DNA from: Sphingobium terrigena
GTDB taxonomy: Bacteria > Pseudomonadota > Alphaproteobacteria > Sphingomonadales > Sphingomonadaceae
Direction of reading: 5' to 3'
Assembly (NCBI RefSeq): GCF_003591655.1
Contig: NZ_QVRA01000004.1
Coordinates: 1 to 64,000, forward strand
DNA length: 64,000 nt
How positions within the stretch are numbered: the first letter of the stretch is position 1; every line of letters begins with the position of its first letter. Positions 9,737 through 18,358 of this stretch are shown here, piece by piece. The notes under the pieces were generated by a model. That model did not search any database. It was not told the origin of the DNA and was given only the letters and a program-made list of their open reading frames with translations. Position numbers and translations under genes: made by a program.

Positions 9737-9883
9737 GTTCCGCTCCTTCCCTGTTGTCGATACCCGCCCGACCAAATCGGCGAACGGGGCATGGTCTATC
9801 GGCAGGATCGGGGGCGATTCGTCTCGCGTGCGCCCTCTCCTGACCGTGCCGCCGCCAGCTGTTGCTGGTCCGCTGGCGTCACT

Positions 9884-9897
9884 GGAAACCGGTGTCA
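9884..9897. promoter_or_regulatory. Candidate LacI-type operator, TonB receptor promoter
   Basis: GGAAACCGGTGTCA, one of four copies in this locus of a palindrome with consensus TGACACCGGTGTCA. It lies about 150 bp upstream of the receptor GTG start and is centred on ACCGGT, as expected for a LacI-family operator. Confidence 0.6.
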
Positions 9898-10061
9898 TAA
9901 CCGAAGCCATAAATGCGCGCCACGTTTCCGGCTGTCAATATAGCGTGATGATTATTGTTCGCAGATGGCCCGAATGCCACAGTCGGCAATGCTCCGCCTG
10001 CCCGGTTGCGACACAAAACCCCTTGCTCGACCCGCATCGGCACCCTCATATCGCGATTATC

Positions 10062-10075
10062 AGACACCGGTCTCA
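10062..10075. promoter_or_regulatory. Candidate LacI-type operator, pectate lyase promoter
   Basis: AGACACCGGTCTCA, a near-perfect palindrome about 70 bp upstream of the pectate lyase start. With the site at 9884 it brackets the divergent promoter region of receptor and lyase. Confidence 0.65.
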
Positions 10076-10141
10076 CAACGGACTTGCGGCCCATGCCACA
10101 CAATGGCACACCCATAGCCAAAGAGAGGAGCCACCGTCACC

Positions 10142-11563
10142 ATGCCCATCCCCCGGTCCCGCCCCCACTGGATGCTGCTTGGCGTCGCGATGGCCCAATG
10201 CCTGCTGGTCCAGCCCATAGCCGCCCAACCCGCGCCGCAACGCACCGCCCTCGCCCAAACCGCCTTCCCCGGCGCGGTCGGCTGGGCCGCGACCACGCCC
10301 GGCGGTCGGGGCGGTCGCATCCTGCGCGTCACCACCCTCGCCCCCGATGGTCCCGGCAGTTTCAAGGCCGCGCTGGAGGCCAAAGGCCAGCGCATCATCG
10401 TGTTCGAAGTCGGCGGCATCATCGACATGGCCCGCCAGACACTGAAAATCAGCGAACCCTATGTCACCATCGCGGGCCAGACTGCGCCCTCACCCGGCAT
10501 CACCCTGATCAAGACCGGCATCGACATCGCCACCCATGATGTGGTGATGCGCCATATCCGCGTCCGCACCGGGGTCGATGGTCAAGCCAAAATGAGCGGC
10601 TGGGAAGCCGATTCCCTCTCCACCGTCGCCGCCCACAACGTCGTGATCGACCATTGCAGCTTCACCTGGGCGATTGACGAGAATATGTCCGCCTCCGGCC
10701 CGCGCTTCACCGGCAAGACCCCGGACGACTGGCGCAAAGGGACCAGCCACGCCATCACCTTCTCCTACAATATCGCCGCTGAAGGCCTCGCCGACGCCAG
10801 CCATCCCAAGGGCGAACATAGCAAGGGGACGCTGATCCACGACAATGCGAGCGAGATACTGATCTACCGCAACGTCTATGCCCATAACAAGGAACGCAAC
10901 CCCCTGCTGAAAGGCGGGGCGCAGGTCCAGATGGTCAATAATATCCTCTATGATCCGGGCGAACGCGCGGTCCATTATAATCTCATGGCGCTCGAATGGG
11001 GCGATCATCCCTATCAGACCGGCAAGCTGTCCGCCGTCGGCAATGTGCTGCGCGGCGGCGTATCGACCGCGCCCGGCCTGCCCTTCCTGACGCTCGGCGG
11101 GGATGGCGATCTGGACTATCACGGTAAGGATAATATCGCGGTCGACCGTTTCGGCGTCGCCCTGCCGATGTTCGGCCGCTACGGCGAAACCCGTGCCAAA
11201 ATCAATCAGGTCGCGACCCCACCGATCTGGTGGCCCGGCACCCAGGTCCTGCCCGTCCGTGACGTTGAAACCCACGTTCTCGCCCATGCCGGCGCCCGCC
11301 CATGGGACCGCGACGCCGACGATCTACGCGTCCTCTTCTTCGTGGCCGAAGGACGCGGCGAAATCATCGACGATGAACGGCAAGTCGGCGGCTATCCCAA
11401 AATGGCCCAGACCCGCGCGCCCTTCGTCGCGGCCGACTGGAATCTCGATACGATGGAGCCGAAATCGGGCCGCTATCCCGGCCAGACGGCGGAGATTGCC
11501 GAACATCTGTCCGATCGTGACAAGATGATGCGCCAGGGTGAAAAATCGGGAGAAACGAAATGA
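10142..11563 (+). CDS. Secreted pectate lyase, polysaccharide lyase family 1
   Basis: A 473-residue protein with a Sec-type signal peptide (WMLLGVAMAQCLLVQPIAAQ). The body is a parallel beta-helix: AFPGAVGWAATTPGGRGG at its start, then VGGIIDMARQTLKIS and repeated turns such as HNVVIDHCSFTWAIDEN, the PL1 calcium-site region (DHCS..W..DEN). It would cleave polygalacturonate by beta-elimination to 4,5-unsaturated oligogalacturonides, which become DKI, the substrate of KduI encoded 5 kb away. It overlaps the next gene by four bases (ATGA), so the two are translationally coupled. An AGAGAGGAGC ribosome site lies upstream. Confidence 0.88.
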   Translation: MPIPRSRPHWMLLGVAMAQCLLVQPIAAQPAPQRTALAQTAFPGAVGWAATTPGGRGGRILRVTTLAPDGPGSFKAALEAKGQRIIVFEVGGIIDMARQTLKISEPYVTIAGQTAPSPGITLIKTGIDIATHDVVMRHIRVRTGVDGQAKMSGWEADSLSTVAAHNVVIDHCSFTWAIDENMSASGPRFTGKTPDDWRKGTSHAITFSYNIAAEGLADASHPKGEHSKGTLIHDNASEILIYRNVYAHNKERNPLLKGGAQVQMVNNILYDPGERAVHYNLMALEWGDHPYQTGKLSAVGNVLRGGVSTAPGLPFLTLGGDGDLDYHGKDNIAVDRFGVALPMFGRYGETRAKINQVATPPIWWPGTQVLPVRDVETHVLAHAGARPWDRDADDLRVLFFVAEGRGEIIDDERQVGGYPKMAQTRAPFVAADWNLDTMEPKSGRYPGQTAEIAEHLSDRDKMMRQGEKSGETK

Positions 11564-11997
11564 TCCTCGCCGCCTTCCTCCTCGCCTCCGCTCCCGCAGC
11601 ATCGCCCGCCGCGCCGCCCCCCGCTCCACCGATGGCCGTCATCGACGAACAGAGCGTCCGCCGCGAGGAACCCACCCCCCATGGCAGGATCGGCCTCAGC
11701 ACCGCCTTCCGCATCAGCGACGCAGCCCCCCAGCCCCGCACGATGGAGTTCCGCAAACGCATCCTCCATGTCGGTTCGGCCATCGGCCTCCACCCCATCG
11801 CCCATGACGAAGTCTATTATGTCCTCTCCGGCACGGGCGACGTCACCTCCGACGGCAAAACCCAAAGCCTCACCCCCGGCATGGCCGCCTATCTCTACGA
11901 CGGCGCAGTCGTCGGCATCCGCCAGACCGGCCAGGAACCGCTGGCGCTGATCATCAGCTATCCGGTGAAGCATCACACTGGCGAAAAGGCAAAGTAG
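11560..11997 (+). CDS. Small exported cupin-domain protein
   Basis: A 145-residue protein with a short hydrophobic leader (MILAAFLLASAPAASPAAP) and one cupin barrel. Motif 1 is GSAIGLHPIAHDEVYYVLSG and motif 2 PGMAAYLYDGAVVGIRQTG, with candidate metal ligands His and Glu in HPIAHDE. Single-domain cupins in pectin loci (for example KdgF) linearise unsaturated galacturonate, converting it to DKI, so a periplasmic KdgF-like role is plausible. The resemblance is at fold level only. It is coupled to pectate lyase by an ATGA overlap, which supports a joint task. Confidence 0.8.
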   Translation: MILAAFLLASAPAASPAAPPPAPPMAVIDEQSVRREEPTPHGRIGLSTAFRISDAAPQPRTMEFRKRILHVGSAIGLHPIAHDEVYYVLSGTGDVTSDGKTQSLTPGMAAYLYDGAVVGIRQTGQEPLALIISYPVKHHTGEKAK

Positions 11998-12456
11998 CCG
12001 ACGCGATCGCCCACCCCCGCGCAGCCACACCGGCTATTGCGGCACATATGCGGGACACGACCCATATGTGCGGGAAAGAAGATCCCAGCCAAATCCCCCA
12101 ACCCCCGTCGTTCCCGCGCGGGCGGAAACCCATCTCTCGCCACACGCCTTGCGACAGTGCGCGCATAAGCATCGCCGCCCAACCAGCCCCACCACCACCG
12201 TCACCCCGGACCCGTCGACAGGCTCAGGACAGGCTTGATCCGGGGTCCATAGGCGCAACGCCTGAACGACCCCCAACCCTTGCGCCAATGGATGCCGGGT
12301 CAAGCCCGGCATGACGGAATGGGTGGGTAGCGAAAATTCCACTTACGCCGATCCTAGAGGCAAAAGCTGCCAGCGAAACCCAGTAAAATTACCGCATTTC
12401 CGAAGCGATGCCCTATGCGACCGATGCGATTGTTGGCGTCTTGGCACATACGCTAC
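11998..12456. other. Intergenic region built of sphingomonad palindromic repeats
   Basis: No gene with believable coding character is seen between the cupin gene and the AT-rich membrane protein. The stretch is a mosaic of short GC-rich repeat pieces, including one like CGTTCCCGCGCGGGCGGAAA near 12109-12128 and the larger element at 12198-12317. Short open frames here look like repeat translation. Confidence 0.6.
12198..12317. repeat. MITE-like palindromic repeat element
   Basis: About 120 bp. The outer ends are imperfect inverted repeats (CCGTCACCCCGGAC at 12198-12211 against the complement of the end GCCCGGCATGACGG at 12304-12317). Inside are two smaller palindromes, around CCGGATCAAGCCTGT-type sequence and around GCCGGGTCAAGCCCGGC. 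Elements of this type are scattered through sphingomonad genomes. Confidence 0.55.
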
Positions 12457-13512
12457 CTAAGATGTCCAAAACGACAGTACCGCCTCAGCCGCCTTTCGTA
12501 ACATATCGAGTATCTGAGGCAGTGTGCTGAAACCAGTAGCAATGACTGTTGCGATTAAAGCCATAATTGCGCTAGGAACTTCTTTAGAATACGGATTTTT
12601 GGGTCGATCTGGATCCAAATAAACTCGTGCAAATCGGATAAATTTGTGTGATCCAGCAATCGCAAGAATTATTAAGATCGCTCCTATTGCTATAAAAATT
12701 CGAGTGTTGATTTTATAATCAGGAATTACAATTAATACGCATAGCAATATTAATGAATTAATATTCAATCCATGTTTACGTAAAATTCCAGTGAAAACGC
12801 TTGTAAATTGACCCATAAATGATTCAAGTCGCTGCGATACAGCTGATGTCCAAAGCTCGTCTGGAGATGAGACAGATATGTTGTTTTCTCCACTGTCATT
12901 CAAATTTACTGTAGCTATTTTTTTGAATCCTGTTGAAACTATTTCCTCTCGCACTATGGACATGTCTTTTATTATATCCGGTCGATCTCTTCGGGCCAAA
13001 TATGCGTCGGCTTGATGAACAATAACTTGGCCGCCTTCCGTCGCACGGATATAGGTCGTGGCAGGTGCCGGAACGAAAGTTTCGAGCTCGGCGATGAGCC
13101 GTTCTAAGTCTGCTCGATAAAGTGTGACCGCTCCCAATAGCGCCTCCTTATTCCAAAGCTGGGGAGCAGGTGATTGAGCAGATAAACTAGGCGATTCGGA
13201 TGGCCGTTCGGCAAGTGCTAGGTCGAATATGCCCTTCGATCCGTCCAGCAGGTCCCATGTTCCACTGCATTGCTTTGCGGCGCGAATCTCAAAGGACATT
13301 CCACCGACTAGGACGGCATTTCCGCTACCGGAATCTTTCGTAAACAACCGAATTCGATTCGGCGTGGAACTATCTGAAGCGGTTGAAAATGCGAGAGCTT
13401 TACCGTCTGAAGTGGTAGCAGAAAATTCACCAGCGCCCTCACCATCCTCTGTCCAATAAAGCGGGCCATATCGCGCACCCTTTAGCTCTCCCACCCAATG
13501 CTTATTCGGCAT
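12457..13512 (-). CDS. Hypothetical membrane protein in AT-rich DNA
   Basis: A 351-residue protein I do not recognise. Residues 1-115 look like a soluble beta-rich domain (MPNKHWVGELKGARYGP, then FEIRAAKQCSGTWDLLDG); 120-240 are mixed and charged; two hydrophobic segments lie near 250-290 (LILLCVLIVIP, IFIAIGAILIILAIAG), and a third near 313-333 (AIMALIATVIATGF). Base composition and codon use are far more AT-rich than the flanking pectin genes, indicating recent transfer. It has no operon partners: the cupin gene lies beyond a repeat region on the other strand, and the esterase ends 370 bp upstream. A phage or defence accessory gene is possible but not shown. Confidence 0.75.
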   Translation of the reverse strand: MPNKHWVGELKGARYGPLYWTEDGEGAGEFSATTSDGKALAFSTASDSSTPNRIRLFTKDSGSGNAVLVGGMSFEIRAAKQCSGTWDLLDGSKGIFDLALAERPSESPSLSAQSPAPQLWNKEALLGAVTLYRADLERLIAELETFVPAPATTYIRATEGGQVIVHQADAYLARRDRPDIIKDMSIVREEIVSTGFKKIATVNLNDSGENNISVSSPDELWTSAVSQRLESFMGQFTSVFTGILRKHGLNINSLILLCVLIVIPDYKINTRIFIAIGAILIILAIAGSHKFIRFARVYLDPDRPKNPYSKEVPSAIMALIATVIATGFSTLPQILDMLRKAAEAVLSFWTS

Positions 13513-13883
13513 ACCAATCCCCCTTAAGTAGGAACATCACACTGAGAGGACAGGTGATGTCAATGTGAGCTTGAAACATGGCTTCACATCTGGGGCACAT
13601 GAGGGCAAAGCAAATGGCCGCTTGTGGTCGTTTGGCGACAAGCGCTCACCACCGCCATCCCACCCTTGCCTATCCTGCTGTCCTACACCCCCAACGCCCT
13701 GCTATACCGCAACCCGGCTCCTTCCCATCGTCCACACCCCTCACCCGGCCACGCACTCCCGTGCGCGAACCGACCCAAAACTTCGTCCCAAATCTCCATA
13801 GATGACATGGGCGAAGTTAGCGAAGTTCCACGCCCTGCCCCTCCGCGTCCCCGCGCCTCCGCGTGAACCCAAGCCCTTGTTTT
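13513..13883. other. Intergenic region without a recognised gene
   Basis: It contains the promoter of the AT-rich gene and the end of the esterase transcript. A small inverted repeat (CGCTTGT at 13619 with ACAAGCG downstream) and a C-rich tract like TCCGCGCCTCCGCGTGAA near 13850-13866, another common sphingomonad repeat, are visible. The short open frames show no coding signature. Confidence 0.5.
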
Positions 13884-15425
13884 TCAACTCCCCGGCTGAA
13901 TATAGGGCGCCCGCGCAAACAGTGCCCGCTCCCAGCCACGCGGATCATCTTCCACCCGGCTTTGGACGTCAAAGATCATCGTTGCCCGCCGATCGAGCCG
14001 ATATTGCGGCCAATCCGCCCGCCCTTCCCGCGCAAATTGGACAAATCGCGTCATCATCGCCGCCGATGCCGCCCGCGCACCTGCGCCTGTCCCGGTGAAA
14101 GACCCCGGCGCATCCAGCGTCCCGAACGCCAGCGCAATGTCCATCGTATGCGGCGCGCCCCGCTTCGGTTGGGTCGGCGACTGGAAATCGACCTGATAGA
14201 CCCAGGTCGGCGCATCGGCCCGCGCCCGCGCTTCCGCCTCGATCACCTGCCCCGGCCAGCTCCGCCCCGCCGTCGTCGCGGCATAGAATATCCGCTCCGC
14301 CGTCCAGTCGGGAAAGCGCCCGCGATACTGATCGACGATCCATTCGGGCGACAGGTCGATCCGCAACTCCCCCGCCATCCGCGCGGCCAGATTGCCCCAG
14401 TCCAGCCCCCGCAGCAGCGGCCCGTCGGGGTCGATAAAGGCCCGCGTCTCGTCCAGCGTATTGCCCAGTATCATCGGGATGGCATTGCCCTGCGACGCGG
14501 CGTCGGGCCAGAAAGGATGGCGCGCCAGCGACCGCATATCCAGCACCGGCCCCATATAGACGCCTCCGCCCAGGATCGGATCGATCGCCTCCAGCCCCTC
14601 GATCAGCCGCGCCACCGGCATCGTCAGCAATGGTGCCAGCGCATCGGGCTTCACCCCCAGCCGATCGAGATAGGCCGCCGTCCGCCGTGACGCATTGATC
14701 GGCCCGCTGGCCGTCACCTGCTGCCCGCTCATCGTGATCGCGCGGTGGAACAGGTCTTTGGCGGCGGGCATCGCCATCATCGTCGCGATCTTCGCCCCGC
14801 CGCCCGACTGGCCGAACACGGTCACATTGGCCGGATCACCCCCGAACGCGGCAATATTGTCCCGCACCCAGCGCAGCGCCAGGATCAGGTCCAGCTGCCC
14901 GACATTGCCGCTATCGGCAAAGCGCGGATCGAGCCGTGCGAGATAGAGATAGCCCAGCGCATTGAGCCGATGATTGACCGTCACCACGACGACATCGCCC
15001 GCCGCCGCCAGATGTCGCCCGTCATTCAGCGGATCGACCACGCTGCCATTGGCATAAGCGCCGCCATGGATATAGAGCATCACCGGACGCTTGGCAGCAG
15101 CCTCCGTCCCCGGCGTCCAGATATTGAGGAACAGGCAATCCTCGCTGGTCCCCGCCTGCATCGCCCGCTGCGGGCAGGATGGCGCAAAGGCCGTGGCGTC
15201 AACGATCCCGCCCCAGGGTTCGGGCGGCAGCGGCGGCTGGAAGCGGCGCTGCGCCGTGTCCTGCCCATAGCGGACGCCGCGAAACACATGCAGCCCCGCC
15301 TCCCGCCTGCCCCTGATCCGCCCGATGGTCGTCGCGACGATCGGATCAGGCCGCGCAGCGAAAACGGGCGCAGCGCTCAGGCCAATCGCGCCTGCAACAA
15401 AATGGCGGCGATCGACGCCGACCAT
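13884..15425 (-). CDS. Tat-exported type B carboxylesterase
   Basis: The frame is open further upstream, but ATG 15425, one base after the kduD stop, gives a 513-residue protein starting MVGVDRRHFVAGAIGLSAAP, a twin-arginine signal. Type B carboxylesterase marks are all present: EDCLFLNIWTPG, the oxyanion stretch MLYIHGGAYANGS, and the nucleophile elbow FGQSGGGAK. The longer frame runs through the kduD C-terminus and is an artefact. It is the last gene of the kduI-kduD operon and could de-esterify pectin (methyl, acetyl or feruloyl groups) in the periplasm; the substrate is inferred only from context. Confidence 0.85.
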   Translation of the reverse strand: MVGVDRRHFVAGAIGLSAAPVFAARPDPIVATTIGRIRGRREAGLHVFRGVRYGQDTAQRRFQPPLPPEPWGGIVDATAFAPSCPQRAMQAGTSEDCLFLNIWTPGTEAAAKRPVMLYIHGGAYANGSVVDPLNDGRHLAAAGDVVVVTVNHRLNALGYLYLARLDPRFADSGNVGQLDLILALRWVRDNIAAFGGDPANVTVFGQSGGGAKIATMMAMPAAKDLFHRAITMSGQQVTASGPINASRRTAAYLDRLGVKPDALAPLLTMPVARLIEGLEAIDPILGGGVYMGPVLDMRSLARHPFWPDAASQGNAIPMILGNTLDETRAFIDPDGPLLRGLDWGNLAARMAGELRIDLSPEWIVDQYRGRFPDWTAERIFYAATTAGRSWPGQVIEAEARARADAPTWVYQVDFQSPTQPKRGAPHTMDIALAFGTLDAPGSFTGTGAGARAASAAMMTRFVQFAREGRADWPQYRLDRRATMIFDVQSRVEDDPRGWERALFARAPYIQPGS

Positions 15426-15426
15426 C

Positions 15427-16182
15427 TTACCGCGCCAGCCATCCGCCATCGACGGCGAGGGTGTGGCCGTGGATGTAGCCCGCGGCGCTGGACGCGAGGA
15501 ACACGGCGGCTCCGCCAATGTCGGATGCGTCGCCCCAGTGGCCTGCGGGAATGCGCTCCTGGATCTGGCGGTTGCGGGTTTCGTCGGCTTGCAGCGCGGC
15601 GGTGTTGTTGGTCGCGATATAGCCGGGGGCAATGGCGTTGACGTTGACGCCCTTGGCCGCCCATTCATTGGCCAGCAGCTTGGTCAGGCCCGCGACGCCG
15701 CTCTTGGACGCGGTGTAGCTCGGCACGCGGATGCCGCCCTGAAAGGAGAGCAGGGAGGCGATGTTGATGATCTTGCCATGGCCTTGCCCGATCATGTGGC
15801 GACCGGCGGCCTGGCTCAGGAAGAACAGCACCTTCAAATTGGTGTCGATCACCGCGTCCCAGTCTGCCTCGGTAAAGTCCACGCTGTCGGCTCTACGGAT
15901 GATCCCGGCATTGTTGACCAGGATGTGGAGGCCGCCCAGCGTGGCGATGGTTTCGTCGACGACGCGCTGGACCGGCTCGATGGTCGAGAGATCAGCCGAG
16001 ACGATCTCCGCCCGGCGACCAAGCGCGCGGACCTTCTGCACCGTCTCCAGCGCAGGGGTACGGCCAACGGCGGCGATGTCCGCGCCTGCTGCGGCCAGCG
16101 AGAGGGCGATCGCCTGCCCAATGCCGGTATTCGCGCCGGTGACGATGGCGACTTGGCCGGTAAGGTCGAAGGGGTTGGTCAC
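15427..16182 (-). CDS. kduD: 2-dehydro-3-deoxy-D-gluconate 5-dehydrogenase
   Basis: A 251-residue short-chain dehydrogenase starting at GTG 16182 (VTNPFDLTGQVAIVTGANTG); longer frames run back through a palindromic repeat and are not used. Motifs: TGANTGIG cofactor loop, LVNNAGIIRRA, the catalytic Ser in INIASLLSFQGG, YTASK with the catalytic Tyr and Lys, and NAIAPGYIATNNT, close to KduD proteins. It reduces 3-deoxy-D-glycero-2,5-hexodiulosonate to KDG with NAD(P)H. It lies in the operon kduI-kduD-esterase and is separated from the esterase by a single base. Confidence 0.9.
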   Translation of the reverse strand: MTNPFDLTGQVAIVTGANTGIGQAIALSLAAAGADIAAVGRTPALETVQKVRALGRRAEIVSADLSTIEPVQRVVDETIATLGGLHILVNNAGIIRRADSVDFTEADWDAVIDTNLKVLFFLSQAAGRHMIGQGHGKIINIASLLSFQGGIRVPSYTASKSGVAGLTKLLANEWAAKGVNVNAIAPGYIATNNTAALQADETRNRQIQERIPAGHWGDASDIGGAAVFLASSAAGYIHGHTLAVDGGWLAR

Positions 16183-16189
16183 AATAATT

Positions 16190-16266
16190 CCGTTCGTTTC
16201 GAGCGAAGTCGAGAAACCTGTCGGAGCGCTGTGCGAGCGTGTCTCGACTTCGCTCGACACGAACGG
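16190..16266. repeat. Palindromic repeat between kduI and kduD
   Basis: Two 28-bp arms (16190-16217 and 16239-16266) with core TTCGAGCGAAGTCGAGA are near-perfect complements across a 21-base loop. Sequence of this type is a common dispersed repeat of sphingomonads. Transcribed, it would form a strong hairpin inside the kdu mRNA just before the kduD start. Confidence 0.75.
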
Positions 16267-16282
16267 CTCTTGTGCGTCCGGT

Positions 16283-17122
16283 TTACGCCAGCTGGCAGAT
16301 ATCCAGCACGTTCATGTCGGTATAATCCTGATTCTCGCCCGCCATCGCCCAGATGAAGGCATAGGCCTTGGTGCCGGAGCCCATATGGATCGACCAGGGG
16401 GGCGAGATCACCGCTTCCTCGTTCGCCATGACGATGTGCCGCATCGCGTCGCCCTCGCCCATATAATGGAATACGCGGTCGGCAGGGCCATCCAGTTCGA
16501 AATAGAAATAAATCTCGCTGCGCCGCTCGTGAATATGCGGGGGCATGGTGTTCCAGACGCTGCCGGGCTTCAGCACGGTGAGGCCCATGACCAGCTGCGC
16601 GCTCTCGCATATGCCGGGGATGACCAGCTGATAGATGGTGCGCTCGTTGGACTCCTCCAGAGAGCCGCGTTCGAGCGTGGTGGCGTCGGCCAGCGAGATC
16701 AGGCGCGTCGTGAACGCCTTGTGCGCCGGGCAGGAGGCGAGATAGTAGCGCGCGCCACTGCCTGCAAAGACCACGTCCTTCGCGCCCATGGTGACGTAGA
16801 GGCAATCCTTGTTGCCGAGCGTAAAGGCTTCGCCATCGACGGTCACGGTGCCAGTAACGCCCGACACATTGACGATCGCCAGTTCGCGCCGTTCCAGAAA
16901 GGGGTGGCCAGCGGCGGACGCGGGTTCGGTCTGCGCGGGGAGCGCCACCGGCGCATCGGCCACCGCGACCCCGCCGATCACGAAGCGTTCGGCATGGGTG
17001 TAGTTCAGCACGCACTCGCCATCGCGGAACAGACCGCCGATCAGATAGCGATCGCGCAATTCGTCATTGCTGACGCACTCCATCATGTCCGGGTGGGTTG
17101 CGTAATAGGTCTTGTCGAACAT
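16283..17122 (-). CDS. kduI: 5-keto-4-deoxyuronate isomerase
   Basis: A 279-residue protein starting at ATG 17122 ([19 protein letters not shown]); GGACGAGGGG upstream is a good ribosome site and favours this over an ATG seven codons earlier. The family start KTYYATHP is followed by the two-cupin fold; zinc ligands are in [17 protein letters not shown] and the C-terminal [13 protein letters not shown]. It isomerises 5-dehydro-4-deoxy-glucuronate (DKI) to the hexodiulosonate used by KduD, linking pectate lyase products to KDG. First gene of the operon, with a LacI-type operator about 40 bp upstream. Confidence 0.95.
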   Translation of the reverse strand: MFDKTYYATHPDMMECVSNDELRDRYLIGGLFRDGECVLNYTHAERFVIGGVAVADAPVALPAQTEPASAAGHPFLERRELAIVNVSGVTGTVTVDGEAFTLGNKDCLYVTMGAKDVVFAGSGARYYLASCPAHKAFTTRLISLADATTLERGSLEESNERTIYQLVIPGICESAQLVMGLTVLKPGSVWNTMPPHIHERRSEIYFYFELDGPADRVFHYMGEGDAMRHIVMANEEAVISPPWSIHMGSGTKAYAFIWAMAGENQDYTDMNVLDICQLA

Positions 17123-17162
17123 GGTCGGCCCCTCGTCCTTCATCCAATATAGATGTCCTATT

Positions 17163-17176
17163 GGACACCGGTGTCA
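17163..17176. promoter_or_regulatory. Candidate LacI-type operator, kduI promoter
   Basis: GGACACCGGTGTCA contains the perfect palindrome GACACCGGTGTC, the best of the four copies. It lies between the regulator stop (17191) and the kduI start (17122). Confidence 0.75.
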
Positions 17177-17190
17177 TGCAGCATCGCCTA

Positions 17191-18243
17191 TCAGGATATG
17201 GCGGGCGGTGCAACCGATGCGCGACGGATCAATGTCGAACTGAACATCGACGGCTCGTTGACCTCCGACCCCTCGCCAATCGCCGTGCCGATCAGCTTGA
17301 GCGCCGCCGCGCGCCCCATAGCGACGATCGGCCAGCGCACCGTACTGAGCGGCGGCCAGACGCGGGTGGTGAGCGGTGTGTCGTCGAAGCCGATGATCGA
17401 CAATTCCTCCGGCACCGCAATCCCCCGCATTCGGGCGGCATAGAGCACGCCCGCCGCCATTTCGTCATTGCTGGCGAAGATCGCGGTCGGGCGCGGCGTC
17501 AGGTCGAACAGGCTTTCCGACGCGGACAGGCCCGATTCGAACGTATATTGGCCATCGGCAATCAGGCTGCGCGGCAGGCTGATCCCCGCTTCGGTGAGCG
17601 CCTGCTCAAAGCCTTCGCGCCGCTCCTGCGCGGAGCGGAAACCGTGTGGCCCTGCAATCAAACCGATGCGCCGATGCCCCTGCGCGATCAGGTAGCGGAC
17701 TGCGTCAGCGACCGCCTCCTTGTCGTTGGACGCCACCATATGTTCAGGATCATCCAGCACCGCCGACCCCATCCGCACATAGCGACAACCCTGCTCGTCC
17801 AGCATCCGCGCCAGTGCATCATTTTCCGACATGGGCGGCAGCAGCACCACGCCAAACAATCGCTGGCGCGTCACGAATCCGCGAATATCGTCCATCACCA
17901 GGTTCGATCCGCGATCGACGGGGCGAATCACCAGCTCGAACTCGGTGCCGTGCAACGCCTCCAATATGCCGCGCTGCATCGACAGGATCATCTGCGCATT
18001 GGGATTGTCATATACCAGCCCGATCAGGAAGTTGCGCCCCAATGCCAGCGCCCGCGCCTGCGGATTGGGGACATAGCCGGTTTCCCGGATGATCGCCTCA
18101 ACCTTGTCGCGCGTCTCGCGGTTCAGCAGCGGCGATCGATTGATAACCCGGCTGACCGTCTTTTTCGACACGTCCGCCATGCGGGCAATGTCGTTAATCG
18201 TCAGCTTGGGCGCCTGTCCCTCATCCTGGTTCTGCTTTGCCAT
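17191..18243 (-). CDS. LacI-family regulator of the pectin locus
   Basis: A 350-residue regulator. The N-terminal helix-turn-helix is LTINDIARMADVSKKTVSRV with the hinge helix NPQARALALG, followed by a periplasmic-binding-protein-like effector domain (GLVYDNPNAQMI, IAGPHGFRSAQERREGF, FASNDEMAAGVLYAARMRG). It sits directly upstream of kduI on the same strand and divergent from the hydratase and transporter genes. Four ACCGGT palindromes around it (9884, 10062, 17163, 18306) fit a local repressor whose inducer would be a pectin catabolite such as KDG or DKI. The inducer is inferred. Confidence 0.9.
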   Translation of the reverse strand: MAKQNQDEGQAPKLTINDIARMADVSKKTVSRVINRSPLLNRETRDKVEAIIRETGYVPNPQARALALGRNFLIGLVYDNPNAQMILSMQRGILEALHGTEFELVIRPVDRGSNLVMDDIRGFVTRQRLFGVVLLPPMSENDALARMLDEQGCRYVRMGSAVLDDPEHMVASNDKEAVADAVRYLIAQGHRRIGLIAGPHGFRSAQERREGFEQALTEAGISLPRSLIADGQYTFESGLSASESLFDLTPRPTAIFASNDEMAAGVLYAARMRGIAVPEELSIIGFDDTPLTTRVWPPLSTVRWPIVAMGRAAALKLIGTAIGEGSEVNEPSMFSSTLIRRASVAPPAIS

Positions 18244-18305
18244 AGCGCCTTATAGCGCAGTTTACGCGCCCCGCCAGCGCATCTGTCCGTGATCCGGCTT
18301 GTCAA

Positions 18306-18319
18306 TGACACCGGTTTCC
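18306..18319. promoter_or_regulatory. Candidate LacI-type operator, hydratase/transporter promoter
   Basis: TGACACCGGTTTCC, left half perfect and right half degenerate. It covers a possible upstream start (ATG 18305) of the following gene, which argues that the real start is the GTG at 18359. Confidence 0.55.
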
Positions 18320-18358
18320 ATTACCGACAGGATCAACGAGGATGGAAAGGATTTCGCA

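Noticed and set aside
12034-12342. Short frames in the 12.0-12.35 kb gap
   Set aside because: They are translations of dispersed palindromic repeats.
13565-13866. Three short plus-strand frames before the esterase end
   Set aside because: Pro/Arg-rich, no ribosome site, mutually overlapping; not believable as genes.
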